Shown here: piece by piece, positions 50,481 through 58,574 of the stretch
Layout of the letters: each line of letters starts with the position of its first letter
Numbering within the stretch: position 1 is the stretch's first letter
The notes under the pieces: model-generated
Database searches by the model: none
Told to the model about the DNA's origin: nothing
The model's input: only the letters and a program-made list of their open reading frames with translations
Made by a program: the position numbers and the translations under genes
Assembly (NCBI GenBank): GCA_944384725.1
Contig: CALWUJ010000001.1
Location: 62,001 to 126,000, forward strand
DNA length: 64,000 nt
Direction of reading: 5' to 3'
From: an uncultured Agathobaculum sp.
Lineage (GTDB): Bacteria; Bacillota; Clostridia; Oscillospirales; Butyricicoccaceae

Positions 50481-51902
50481 TTATTCCTTGCCGTTCCAGC
50501 AGTAGGTGCAGACCTTGTCGCGATCCAGTCCGATAGCCTCCAGCAGACCGTCGAGCGACTGATAGCCCAGAGAACTGAAACCGAACTTCTCGCAAATGGT
50601 TTTCAGCATGCACTGGCCGCGTTCGGTATTGGCATCCGCGTATTCTTCCAGATGCTTTTGTCCCTCGTCGCCCTCCAGCTCCTGCACAATGCGGCGGGCA
50701 AGCAGTTCCATCTCGGAATTGCTTGAAGAGAAATTCAGGTACTTGCAGCCGTACATGATCGGCGGACAGGCAGAGCGCATGTGCACTTCCTTTGCGCCCG
50801 ATTCATATAGGAATTCCACCGTTTCGCGCAGCTGCGTGCCGCGCACGATCGAATCGTCCACAAACAGCAGCTTTTTGCCCTCAATCAGTTCAGGTACCGG
50901 GATCTGCTTCATCTTGGCAACCTGATTGCGCACCTTTTGGTTGGCCGGCATAAACGAGCGCGGCCATGTCGGCGTGTACTTGACAAACGGACGAGCAAAC
51001 GGCTTGCCGCATTCGTTGGCATAACCGATCGCGTGCGGCACGCCGGAATCCGGCACACCTGCGATATAATCCACATCTTCCGCCAGACCGCGCTTTTTAT
51101 CGTCTCGCGCCATGACCGCACCGTTGCGATAGCGCATAACCTCGACGTTGACGCCCTCATAGTTGGAATTGGGATAGCCGTAATAGGTCCACAGGAAGGA
51201 GCAGATCTTCATCTCCTTGCCCGCAGGCGAGAGCGTTTCAAATCCGTTTTCCGTCACCTTGACAATCTCACGCGGCCCTAATTCGTAAGCGTCCTCATAG
51301 CCCAGCTTGTGATAAGCGAACGACTCAAACGAAATGCAGCAGCCGTCCTCATTCTGTCCGATCAGCACAGGCAGACGGCCGACCTTGTCGCGCGCAGCGA
51401 TGATGCCGTCCGGCGTCAGGATCAGCACGGTCAACGAACCGTCGATCAGCTCCTGCGCATGCAGAATACCGGAAACCAGATCGTCCTTCTGGTTAATGAG
51501 CGCCGCCGCTAGTTCGGTAGAGTTGACCTTGCCCGAGCTCATGGCCATAAACTGATGTCCATGATCGGAAAAATAGCGGGATACCAGTTCCTCTGCGTTG
51601 TTGATAATACCGACCGTTGTCAGCGCATACAGGCCGAGGTGCGAGCGCACGAGCAGCGGCTGCGGATCGGTGTCGCTGATGCAGCCGATGCCGCTGCAGC
51701 CGGAAAAGTCCGGCAGATCTTTTTCAAATTTCGTGCGGAACGGGGTGTTTTCAATGCTGTGGATCTGACGCTGAAATCCGCGCTCCTTATCATACAGGAT
51801 CATACCGCCGCGGCGCGTGCCCAGATGCGAATGATAGTCCACACCGAAGAAAATATCCAGCACGCAGTCCTGCTTGGAGACTACGCCGAAAAATCCTCCC
51901 AT
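50481..51902 (-). CDS. PurF paralogue lacking the N-terminal catalytic cysteine
   Basis: 473 aa, start fixed by AAGGAG 6 nt upstream. Begins MGGFFGVVSKQD: the position of the essential N-terminal Cys (CGVFGI in true PurF) is Gly. The phosphoribosyltransferase half is intact, with the PRPP loop LLFVDDSIVRGTQLRE and VDYIAGVPDSGVPHAIGYA. The glutaminase half keeps YHSHLGTRRGG. It therefore cannot use glutamine in the normal way; an ammonia-dependent, regulatory or heteromer role with the following-strand neighbour purF is possible. Paired purF genes of this type recur in Clostridia. Confidence 0.88.
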   Translation of the reverse strand: MGGFFGVVSKQDCVLDIFFGVDYHSHLGTRRGGMILYDKERGFQRQIHSIENTPFRTKFEKDLPDFSGCSGIGCISDTDPQPLLVRSHLGLYALTTVGIINNAEELVSRYFSDHGHQFMAMSSGKVNSTELAAALINQKDDLVSGILHAQELIDGSLTVLILTPDGIIAARDKVGRLPVLIGQNEDGCCISFESFAYHKLGYEDAYELGPREIVKVTENGFETLSPAGKEMKICSFLWTYYGYPNSNYEGVNVEVMRYRNGAVMARDDKKRGLAEDVDYIAGVPDSGVPHAIGYANECGKPFARPFVKYTPTWPRSFMPANQKVRNQVAKMKQIPVPELIEGKKLLFVDDSIVRGTQLRETVEFLYESGAKEVHMRSACPPIMYGCKYLNFSSSNSEMELLARRIVQELEGDEGQKHLEEYADANTERGQCMLKTICEKFGFSSLGYQSLDGLLEAIGLDRDKVCTYCWNGKE

Positions 51903-51905
51903 TTG

Positions 51906-53381
51906 TTACTCCTTGTCTTTCTTCCCGTCGAGCGGGATCTCATTTTCAAACATATTCTTTTCCGCCTGCTCGGGCACCGGGATCGGATACTCGCCCGAGA
52001 AACAGGCGTCACAAAAGCCCAGCTTGCAGCCCACGGCGATCTTACGCGCCGCTTCCAGAGACAGGAACCCTAAGCTATCTACGCCGATGATCTGGCGCAT
52101 TTCCTCCACCGTGCGGCCGTGCGCCAAAAGCTGGCTGCGCTCCGGGATATCCGTGCCGAAAAAGCAGGGATGACGGAACGGCGGCGCGGAGATGCGCATG
52201 TGCACCTCCGCTGCGCCTGCGTCGCGCAGCAGTTTGACCAAACGCGCGCAGGTCGTGCCGCGCACGATCGAATCGTCAACCATAATCACGCGTTTGCCCT
52301 CGACCGCTGTGCGCAATGCGTTCAACTTTAAGCGTACCGAGCGCTCGCGCTTATCCTGTCCCGGCTGAATAAACGTGCGGGCGATATAGCGGTTTTTGAT
52401 GAGTCCCACGCCGTAGGGAATGCCGGAAAACTTGGCATAACCGATTGCGGCGGGAATGCCGGAATCCGGCACACCGATGACAACATCCGCGCCGACCGGA
52501 TGCTCGATGGACAGGTACTTGCCGGCCTCCTGCCGGGCAAGTTCCACACTTGCGCCGTCGATGATCGAGTCGGGACGGGCAAAATAAATATACTCGAACA
52601 CGCAGGCCGTGCTTTTGCACTGCACACCGCAATGCATCGAACGCAGCTCGCCGTCCTCCACCACGCAGACCTCGCCCGGCTCTACGTCGCGGACGAACGC
52701 CGCGCCCAGCGCATCCAGCGCGCAGGTCTCGGAGGCGAAGATATACGCCCCATCCAGCAGGCCGATGCACAGCGGGCGGAACCCGTGCGGGTCACGCGCG
52801 GCAATCAGCTTGCGCGGGCTCATCACGACGAGTGAATACGCACCCTCGATGATGCCCATGGTGTTTTTCACGGCCTCTTCAATACTGCCGCATTTGAGAC
52901 GTTCGTTGACGATGGTATACACCAGCACCTCGGTATCATTCGAGGAGCGGAAAATGCCGCCACTGAGCTCAATCCGGCGGCGCAGCTCGCCCGCGTTGAC
53001 CAGATTGCCGTTATGCGCGACGGCAAGATTACCCTTGACGTGCGTAATCGCGATCGGCTGCGCGTTTTCGCGCGACTGCTTGCCGGTGGTCGAATAACGG
53101 ACGTGGCCGACAGCCATCGAACCAGGCATATTGTCAAGAATCTGCTGGTTAAATACCTGACTGACCAACCCGACATCCTTATGGCAATGGATCACACCGC
53201 GGTTATTGACTGCGATGCCCGCCGCCTCCTGTCCACGGTGCTGCAAGGCAAAAAGCGCAACATACGCTTCGTGTGCCGCTGCGATCTCTTTGCCCGGAGG
53301 TGCGGCGATACCGAACACGCCGCACTCCTCATGCACCTTATCAAACGGGGTTTTGCTTTGCTTGAGAATACGATATTTCAT
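51906..53381 (-). CDS. purF: Amidophosphoribosyltransferase (active PurF)
   Basis: 491 aa from ATG 53381 (AAAAAAGG upstream; an in-frame TTG at 53399 is less likely). A short propeptide precedes EECGVFGIAAPP, giving the N-terminal Cys after cleavage. QHRGQEAAGIAV, PRT loop IMVDDSIVRGTTCARLVKLL. C-terminal Cys residues (GCKLGFCDACFSG) resemble the Fe-S ligands of the B. subtilis-type enzyme. First committed purine step. Confidence 0.97.
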   Translation of the reverse strand: MKYRILKQSKTPFDKVHEECGVFGIAAPPGKEIAAAHEAYVALFALQHRGQEAAGIAVNNRGVIHCHKDVGLVSQVFNQQILDNMPGSMAVGHVRYSTTGKQSRENAQPIAITHVKGNLAVAHNGNLVNAGELRRRIELSGGIFRSSNDTEVLVYTIVNERLKCGSIEEAVKNTMGIIEGAYSLVVMSPRKLIAARDPHGFRPLCIGLLDGAYIFASETCALDALGAAFVRDVEPGEVCVVEDGELRSMHCGVQCKSTACVFEYIYFARPDSIIDGASVELARQEAGKYLSIEHPVGADVVIGVPDSGIPAAIGYAKFSGIPYGVGLIKNRYIARTFIQPGQDKRERSVRLKLNALRTAVEGKRVIMVDDSIVRGTTCARLVKLLRDAGAAEVHMRISAPPFRHPCFFGTDIPERSQLLAHGRTVEEMRQIIGVDSLGFLSLEAARKIAVGCKLGFCDACFSGEYPIPVPEQAEKNMFENEIPLDGKKDKE

Positions 53382-53408
53382 GGATTTGCCTTTTTTCAAC
53401 CTGGAGAT

Positions 53409-54119
53409 TTACTTGCCCATTACACGCTTCATGATTTCCTGATAAGCTTCCTCAACACCACCGAGATCACGGCGGAAGCGGTCCTTATCAAGCTTTTCAC
53501 CTGTGGTCTTGTCCCACAGACGGCAGGTGTCCGGGCTGATCTCGTCCGCCAGCACAATGGTACCGTCTGCGGTCTTGCCGAACTCCAGCTTAAAGTCGAC
53601 CAGAGTGACATTAAGCGTATCGAAATACTGCTTCATAACCTCGTTGACCTTGAAAGCCATGCCCTTGATCTGCTCAATTTCCTCGCGGGTGGCGAGTTTG
53701 AGCGCAATTGCATGATAAGCATTCATGAGCGGGTCGCCCAGATCGTCGTTTTTGTAGGAGAATTCAATGGTCGGCTCGTCAAATACGATGCCTTCGTTTA
53801 CGCCATAACGCTTGGCAAACGAACCGGCCGAAATATTGCGGATGATAACTTCCAGCGGTACGATGGACACTTTCTTAACCACGGTTTCGCGGTCAGAAAG
53901 CTGCTCGACGAAGTGCGTCGGCACGCCCTGCTGCTCGAGCAGCTGGAACATATGGTTGCTCATCACATTGTTGATGACGCCCTTGCCTGCGATCGTGCCT
54001 TTTTTCTCGCCGTTGAAGGCAGTCGCATCATCCTTGTAATCTACGATGACCAGATTTGCGTCATCCGTTGCAAAAACCTTCTTGGCCTTGCCTTCGTAGA
54101 GCTGTTCTTTCTTTTCCAT
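53409..54119 (-). CDS. purC: SAICAR synthetase
   Basis: 236 aa; ATG 54119 is preferred over the ATG 6 nt earlier because GGAGG sits 9 nt upstream of it. [20 protein letters not shown], then [17 protein letters not shown] and the [20 protein letters not shown] core, all PurC. Joins CAIR and aspartate. 92 bp after purE; a small A/T palindrome (AAAACAAA-CTGT-TTTGTTTT, 54152-54171) lies in the gap. Confidence 0.97.
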   Translation of the reverse strand: MEKKEQLYEGKAKKVFATDDANLVIVDYKDDATAFNGEKKGTIAGKGVINNVMSNHMFQLLEQQGVPTHFVEQLSDRETVVKKVSIVPLEVIIRNISAGSFAKRYGVNEGIVFDEPTIEFSYKNDDLGDPLMNAYHAIALKLATREEIEQIKGMAFKVNEVMKQYFDTLNVTLVDFKLEFGKTADGTIVLADEISPDTCRLWDKTTGEKLDKDRFRRDLGGVEEAYQEIMKRVMGK

Positions 54120-54220
54120 GTCCATATTCCTCCATTTATGTGTGTAATTTAAAACAAACTGTTTTGTTTTGGGTTTTACCCAGCCGGCGCAATGGTCACG
54201 CCCGCCGCGCCTTTACCCTT

Positions 54221-54712
54221 TTATGCAAACTGTGCCTTGATCTTTTCGTCCTTGGCCATGACCTCGTTTGCCATGTCTGCCTTGAACTGCGCAAGCTTGT
54301 CCGCGAGCGTGTCATCCGACAGTGCGATCATCTGCGCGGCAAGGATAGCCGCGTTGTCCGCGCCGTCGATTGCCACCGTTGCCACCGGGATGCCCTTGGG
54401 CATCTGCACGATGGACAGCAGACTGTCCATGCCGCCCATCACGCTCGTGCCCATCGGCACACCGATGACCGGCAAGGTCGTATTCGCCGCCAGCACGCCG
54501 CCCAGATGGGCCGCCTTGCCCGCTGCGGCGATGATGACGCCGAAGCCGTCATCCTTGGCGTTTTTAGCCAGCTGCTCGGCAACCGCAGGCGTGCGGTGCG
54601 CAGAACAAATGCGCACTTCGGTCGGGATGTCAAACGATTTCAGGCGATCGATGCACTTTTCCATCACCTTCAGGTCGCTGTCCGATCCCATGATGACCAA
54701 AACTTTTTTCAT
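54221..54712 (-). CDS. purE: N5-CAIR mutase
   Basis: 163 aa from ATG 54712 (GAGGAGG 9 nt upstream). VLVIMGSDSDLKVMEKCIDR, the SAHRTP loop (RICSAHRTPAVAEQL) and GKAAHLGGVLAANTTLPVIG are diagnostic class I/II PurE motifs. First gene of the purine operon; the upstream leader carries an ORF and a terminator. purK is not visible nearby. Confidence 0.97.
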   Translation of the reverse strand: MKKVLVIMGSDSDLKVMEKCIDRLKSFDIPTEVRICSAHRTPAVAEQLAKNAKDDGFGVIIAAAGKAAHLGGVLAANTTLPVIGVPMGTSVMGGMDSLLSIVQMPKGIPVATVAIDGADNAAILAAQMIALSDDTLADKLAQFKADMANEVMAKDEKIKAQFA

Positions 54713-54727
54713 CAGCAATTCCTCCTC

Positions 54728-54762
54728 AAAAACAAATGAGGACACGGATAGACCCGTGTCCT
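54728..54762 (-). terminator. Attenuator-like terminator in the purE leader
   Basis: Minus strand AGGACACGG-GTCTAT-CCGTGTCCT followed by CATTTGTTTTTG, ending just before the purE RBS. Position between promoter and first gene makes it a premature-termination device rather than a gene-end terminator. Confidence 0.7.
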
Positions 54763-54770
54763 GTATGTGC

Positions 54771-54854
54771 TCAATTTGCTGCACCAATGCCCGAAAGCAT
54801 GCACGAATGCCCGAGCTTTTCCGATGTTTGCATCAAGAAAACACTGCCGGTCAT
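54771..54854 (-). CDS. Upstream ORF / leader peptide before purE
   Basis: 27-codon frame: ATG 54854, RBS-like AAAGAGGTG upstream, stop TGA at 54773-54771, 9 nt before the attenuator stem. The product begins MTGSVFLMQTSEKLG. If translated, ribosome position could influence the terminator; no run of one amino acid is present, so a classical amino-acid attenuator is not suggested. Confidence 0.45.
   Translation of the reverse strand: MTGSVFLMQTSEKLGHSCMLSGIGAAN
54780..54813. repeat. Tandem 14-bp repeat in purE leader
   Basis: TGCACCAATGCCCG (54780-54793) and TGCACGAATGCCCG (54800-54813): 13 of 14 identical, 20-bp period. On the minus (transcribed) strand each copy holds a mini-hairpin GCA-UUCG/UUGG-UGC. 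The period is not a multiple of three, so the repeat is not maintained for the upstream ORF's peptide. Confidence 0.65.
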
Positions 54855-54898
54855 ATGTGCACCTCTTTCTCACAGGCGGTCGGTGAAGATACACTATT

Positions 54899-54927
54899 AT
54901 TTTATCCAATGCGGCTGTGCATTGCAA
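54899..54927 (-). promoter_or_regulatory. Promoter of the purine operon
   Basis: Minus strand TTGCAA (54927-54922), 17 nt, TAAAAT (54904-54899). Predicted start near 54891 gives a ~180-nt leader to purE. Confidence 0.65.
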
Positions 54928-54986
54928 GCATTTTACATGGTTTTTTCGTCTTTCGTGCAAATGCCCAAAGATATCCGCGCCACGCG

Positions 54987-56165
54987 TCAGCTTTCGTGCA
55001 GAACGCCCCCCGCATACAGCACGGCCTCCATCTGATGCACACGCTCGGTCCACGAACACTGCGCACCGTACTCCAGCCGCTTTTGCACCTTTTCCGGGTC
55101 TTTTTCCGCCGCAGCTGCATCGCACAGCTTGAGGAATTCGTCCGCATCATGCGCGATATAAACCACGTCCTTGAAATCCTCCACTTGCAACGGCTCCCGC
55201 GTCGAAACGACCGGCTTTCCGGTGGCGAGATACTCATAAAACTTGAGCGGTGATACATCCTTGCTCAATGCCCCCGCGCGGAACACGTTCAGGCACACGT
55301 CCATCTGCGCGAGATACGCGGGCAGTTCAGGCTGCGGCACCAGACCGTGAAATACGATATTCGGGTGCTTCTGCAAGTGCGTCAGATCGACACCCGGCAG
55401 CGTGCGCCCGATGAGGAAAATGGTCGCGTCCGGACGCTCCTTTGCCAGTTTTTCAATCAGCGCATAGTCGATGCATTCCTGCAGCATGCCGACAAAGCCG
55501 AACACCGGATGTTTGAGATCTTTCATATCCGCCGGACACGGCAGGCTGTCTTTTTCCTGCTGCACACGCGAGAAAATCTCATAAGCCGCGCCATTCGGGA
55601 TCATCTTGGTGGTTGGGTTGATTTTCTCCAACGTTTCCGCAAGGCCAACCGCTGTCGCAAACACCTGATCGGCAGGCTTTGCCAGATCGCGCTCCATCTG
55701 ATCGACCACCGCCGGGTTGATATGTCCCTTATAAGCCGAGTGGCGATCCACACAGTCATACACCAGCGCGCGGTGCGGCACATGCTCAACAATGTCGCAC
55801 GAGGACGGCGAATAGCACCACAGCACGGTTTCGTCTCCAAAGCCATGCTCACGCATCTTTTTGCGCACGAATGCCGCCTGCCGCTTCTGGTTGATTTTGT
55901 TCACCCAGCGGAACTTGTTGAAGAACGGCAGCACGGGCGGCAGCGCGTACACCGTGATATTCTCATGCCCCTCGACCTTTTCGCCGGGCTGCTTATACTT
56001 ATTGATATATGCCGAGGCTTTTTTGTCTTTGAGCGGCGCAATCAGCGATACCGGCGGGTCAAAGTATAGCACCTCGCTGTTCCGCAAACGGCTCATTACG
56101 TTCTGCTTGCGCGTAGGCAGCGGGTGATAATTGGTGGTTGAAAGGCAAACGACATGGTTTTTCAT
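54987..56165 (-). CDS. Glycosyltransferase (GT4-like)
   Basis: 392 aa. N-terminal TNYHPLPTRKQNVMSRLRNS, middle VYDCVDRHSAYKGH, and a GT-B C-domain with HPVFGFVGMLQECIDYALIE, NIVFHGLVPQPELPAYLAQM and the nucleotide-sugar site ALSKDVSPLKFYEYLATGKP. Likely adds a sugar to a cell-wall or capsule polymer. Its start overlaps the upstream GT4-CsaB gene by 4 nt, so they act in one pathway. Confidence 0.88.
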   Translation of the reverse strand: MKNHVVCLSTTNYHPLPTRKQNVMSRLRNSEVLYFDPPVSLIAPLKDKKASAYINKYKQPGEKVEGHENITVYALPPVLPFFNKFRWVNKINQKRQAAFVRKKMREHGFGDETVLWCYSPSSCDIVEHVPHRALVYDCVDRHSAYKGHINPAVVDQMERDLAKPADQVFATAVGLAETLEKINPTTKMIPNGAAYEIFSRVQQEKDSLPCPADMKDLKHPVFGFVGMLQECIDYALIEKLAKERPDATIFLIGRTLPGVDLTHLQKHPNIVFHGLVPQPELPAYLAQMDVCLNVFRAGALSKDVSPLKFYEYLATGKPVVSTREPLQVEDFKDVVYIAHDADEFLKLCDAAAAEKDPEKVQKRLEYGAQCSWTERVHQMEAVLYAGGVLHES

Positions 56166-58411
56166 TCTGCTGCCTCCTCCTTTTCGTTTTCAATACCGAG
56201 CAAAACCGCCGCGCCGCGCACATTTTCGTGTTCACGCTGGCGCAGCAACTTGGCGTTGCGCCGCACTTCCTCATCGAGTGCACCGGACAGGCACTTGTCA
56301 ATCAGGCTGCACAGCTCGTCCGCTTTTACCTCGCGCAGCTGCAAGCAGGTGCTGCTGCCGATATACTTGAGGAAGCTGTCCACCTTGATATCATAGCTCA
56401 TGCCGACGACCGGCACCCCCTGCCCTGCTGAGAACATCAACGAGTGCAGCCGAATACCGACTACGGTTTTCATGCGCGCCAGAATACCGATGGTCACTTC
56501 GATCGGCTGGCGGGTGCGAACCGCATGCCACGGACAGTGCAGCAGCGCGCCCACCCGCTCGGCAGGCGTTAAGTCGCTCGGGAACTCGATCGGCACAAAG
56601 ACCGGTGTCAGGCCATGCTTTTCATACGCATAATCCGCTGCTGCCGCAATCGCAGGCAGCGCAGCGTCCAGCCCCTTCCAGTTGCGAAGTCCGAAGCCGA
56701 TATAGCGCCCGTTCGGGTCGATACCGCTCTGCTCCATTGCCAGCGACACCACCTCATACGGCGCAGCATCCAGAATGATAGTCGGGTCGGCGGAGACGCG
56801 GATATCCGGCCGTGTCACGCCCATGCGTGCCAACTCCTGCCGGGAGTTTTCATCGCGCAGCGTGATGCGATCGACTGACCCTTCAATGGTTTTAGCCGCC
56901 ATTTTGCGGTTGCCCGCCCGGTTGATCGGGCCGATGCCGCAGCCATACATCATTACCTTGCAGCCGCGCTTTTTCGCCGCGCGCAAGGTATAGCAGTAAT
57001 ACCAGATCGAACGGGTCGAGGTCACATCCTGCATCAATGTACCGCCGCCGTTGATATAAAGCGCCGCGTGGCGGAAGCGCCGCAGGATCGAGAAGATATT
57101 AAACGTATACACCGCGCCCGTGCGGTAAGTCAAGCGGGTTTCCTGCGGACGGCGGGACATGACGCAGATCGTGCGCTCTGGATCGAGCGCGCGCATCTCC
57201 TGCACGATCGCCTCCAAAATCGCATCGTCGCCCGCGTTGCCGCGCCCATATGCGCCACAGATCATGATGCTCTCGCGCTCGTTCTTTGGACGGTGAAAGC
57301 GCGCGAGCAGATGGCGATAATTGGCCTCCTGCCGCTCACACATCTTATCCTTGGAAAAGTCACGCGATGCTTTTTCATACAGCGCCTGTGCAAAGGTTTG
57401 ACGCAGTTCCGCATCGTTTGCCAGACGCACCATGTATTCGCTGAGCTTTTTGAAGTCCCCAATCGGGAAGATATAGCCATTTTCACCCGTATCAATCAGT
57501 TCCGGCATGCCGCCAACATCCGAGCAGATCGTCGCACAACCTGCACAGATGCCTTCCAGAATGGAATACGGAAAGGTCTCTGATACCGAGGACAGCAAAT
57601 TGATATCCATCGCGCGGAAAAACGGCTCCACAGGCGAAACCCAGCCGCAAAACGTCACGCGGTCGGAAACACCCAGCTGCGTGCACAGCTTTTTGAGCAT
57701 ATCCTCGTCCTCGCCCTCGCCCGCGATGAACAAGCGCAGCTGCGGCGCGTCGTGCAGCGCGGCAGCAAAAGCGCGCACGGTAGTCGCAATGTCCTTGACC
57801 GCCGTCAAACGCGCGGCGATGCCGCACAATACATCTCCCTCTTCGATTTCCGCGCCGTAGTTCTCTTTCAGGTACTGCGCGCGGTCGAAATCGCCCTCCG
57901 GGCGATGGAATTCCATGCCGTTATAGATTTTGACGATGCGCTCGGGGTCGAAGCCGCGCCCGATCAGCGTGCGCGCCATGCGGTCGGCCACCGGCTGGTA
58001 AAAGTCGAGGAAGCGCAGCGCGACCGCGTTGGCCGCGCCGAACGTGTGCTGCTTGAGCGGGTTGCCGAGGTAGTCGAGCTTATAATCCGAGTGAACGGTC
58101 GTCACGACCGGCACGCGGCGCGTACGGCGCACCAGCGCGCCCATCAGGTTGGCGCGGCCGCCGTGGCAGTGGATGATATCCGGTCGGAACCGGTCAACCA
58201 GATCGCGCATCGCGCGCGCCGCGCGCAGCGGGTTGTGCCGCTCGATGACGCGCACGTCGATGCCGCGCTCGCGCGCCTCATCCGCAAACGGACCGGCGCG
58301 GAAGGAAATCAGCATCACTTCATTGCGCTTGGCAAGTCCAGTGACGGTATTCATAATTTGGGTTTTGGCGCCGCCGACGTCGCCGCCGCCCATCACATGC
58401 ATCACACGCAA
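56162..58411 (-). CDS. csaB: Fusion: GT4 glycosyltransferase + CsaB polysaccharide pyruvyltransferase
   Basis: 749 aa. Residues ~1-375 form a GT-B glycosyltransferase (MHVMGGGDVGGAKTQIMNTV, FIAGEGEDEDMLKKL, and the donor-site SSVSETFPYSILEGICAG). Residues ~380-745 form a CsaB domain: ICGAYGRGNAGDDAILEAIV, ALYINGGGTLMQDVTSTRS, VVGIRLHSLMFSAGQGVPVV. CsaB transfers pyruvate from PEP to the secondary cell-wall polymer, the ligand of SLH domains. Fusion to the sugar transferase suggests coupled addition and pyruvylation of one residue. Partner for the SLH protein at 22669-24441. Confidence 0.92.
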   Translation of the reverse strand: MRVMHVMGGGDVGGAKTQIMNTVTGLAKRNEVMLISFRAGPFADEARERGIDVRVIERHNPLRAARAMRDLVDRFRPDIIHCHGGRANLMGALVRRTRRVPVVTTVHSDYKLDYLGNPLKQHTFGAANAVALRFLDFYQPVADRMARTLIGRGFDPERIVKIYNGMEFHRPEGDFDRAQYLKENYGAEIEEGDVLCGIAARLTAVKDIATTVRAFAAALHDAPQLRLFIAGEGEDEDMLKKLCTQLGVSDRVTFCGWVSPVEPFFRAMDINLLSSVSETFPYSILEGICAGCATICSDVGGMPELIDTGENGYIFPIGDFKKLSEYMVRLANDAELRQTFAQALYEKASRDFSKDKMCERQEANYRHLLARFHRPKNERESIMICGAYGRGNAGDDAILEAIVQEMRALDPERTICVMSRRPQETRLTYRTGAVYTFNIFSILRRFRHAALYINGGGTLMQDVTSTRSIWYYCYTLRAAKKRGCKVMMYGCGIGPINRAGNRKMAAKTIEGSVDRITLRDENSRQELARMGVTRPDIRVSADPTIILDAAPYEVVSLAMEQSGIDPNGRYIGFGLRNWKGLDAALPAIAAAADYAYEKHGLTPVFVPIEFPSDLTPAERVGALLHCPWHAVRTRQPIEVTIGILARMKTVVGIRLHSLMFSAGQGVPVVGMSYDIKVDSFLKYIGSSTCLQLREVKADELCSLIDKCLSGALDEEVRRNAKLLRQREHENVRGAAVLLGIENEKEEAAE

Positions 58412-58512
58412 GGTATTGTCCCTCCAACAGGCGTTTTCTCACAGATACAGACAGTATAGCACGGAAAGCGCGCAAATGCAAAACAGATATGCAGGCGTTT
58501 GCAAACCGTTAT

Positions 58513-58541
58513 TTGTGTTTGTCCACAAATCATGCTATACT
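58513..58541 (+). promoter_or_regulatory. Promoter of flippase gene
   Basis: TTGTGT (58513-58518), 17 nt, TATACT (58536-58541); divergent from csaB. Confidence 0.65.
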
Positions 58542-58574
58542 ATGACTATCTGACCGAAAGCGAGGGTTTTTCCT

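Noticed and set aside
54734-54900. Purine or ZTP riboswitch in the purE leader
   Set aside because: The conserved cores of the purine (paired TATA flanks, GGTA-type loops) and ZTP classes (final CCGCCUGGGCA-like segment in the right place) could not be aligned by eye; kept as an unclassified leader.
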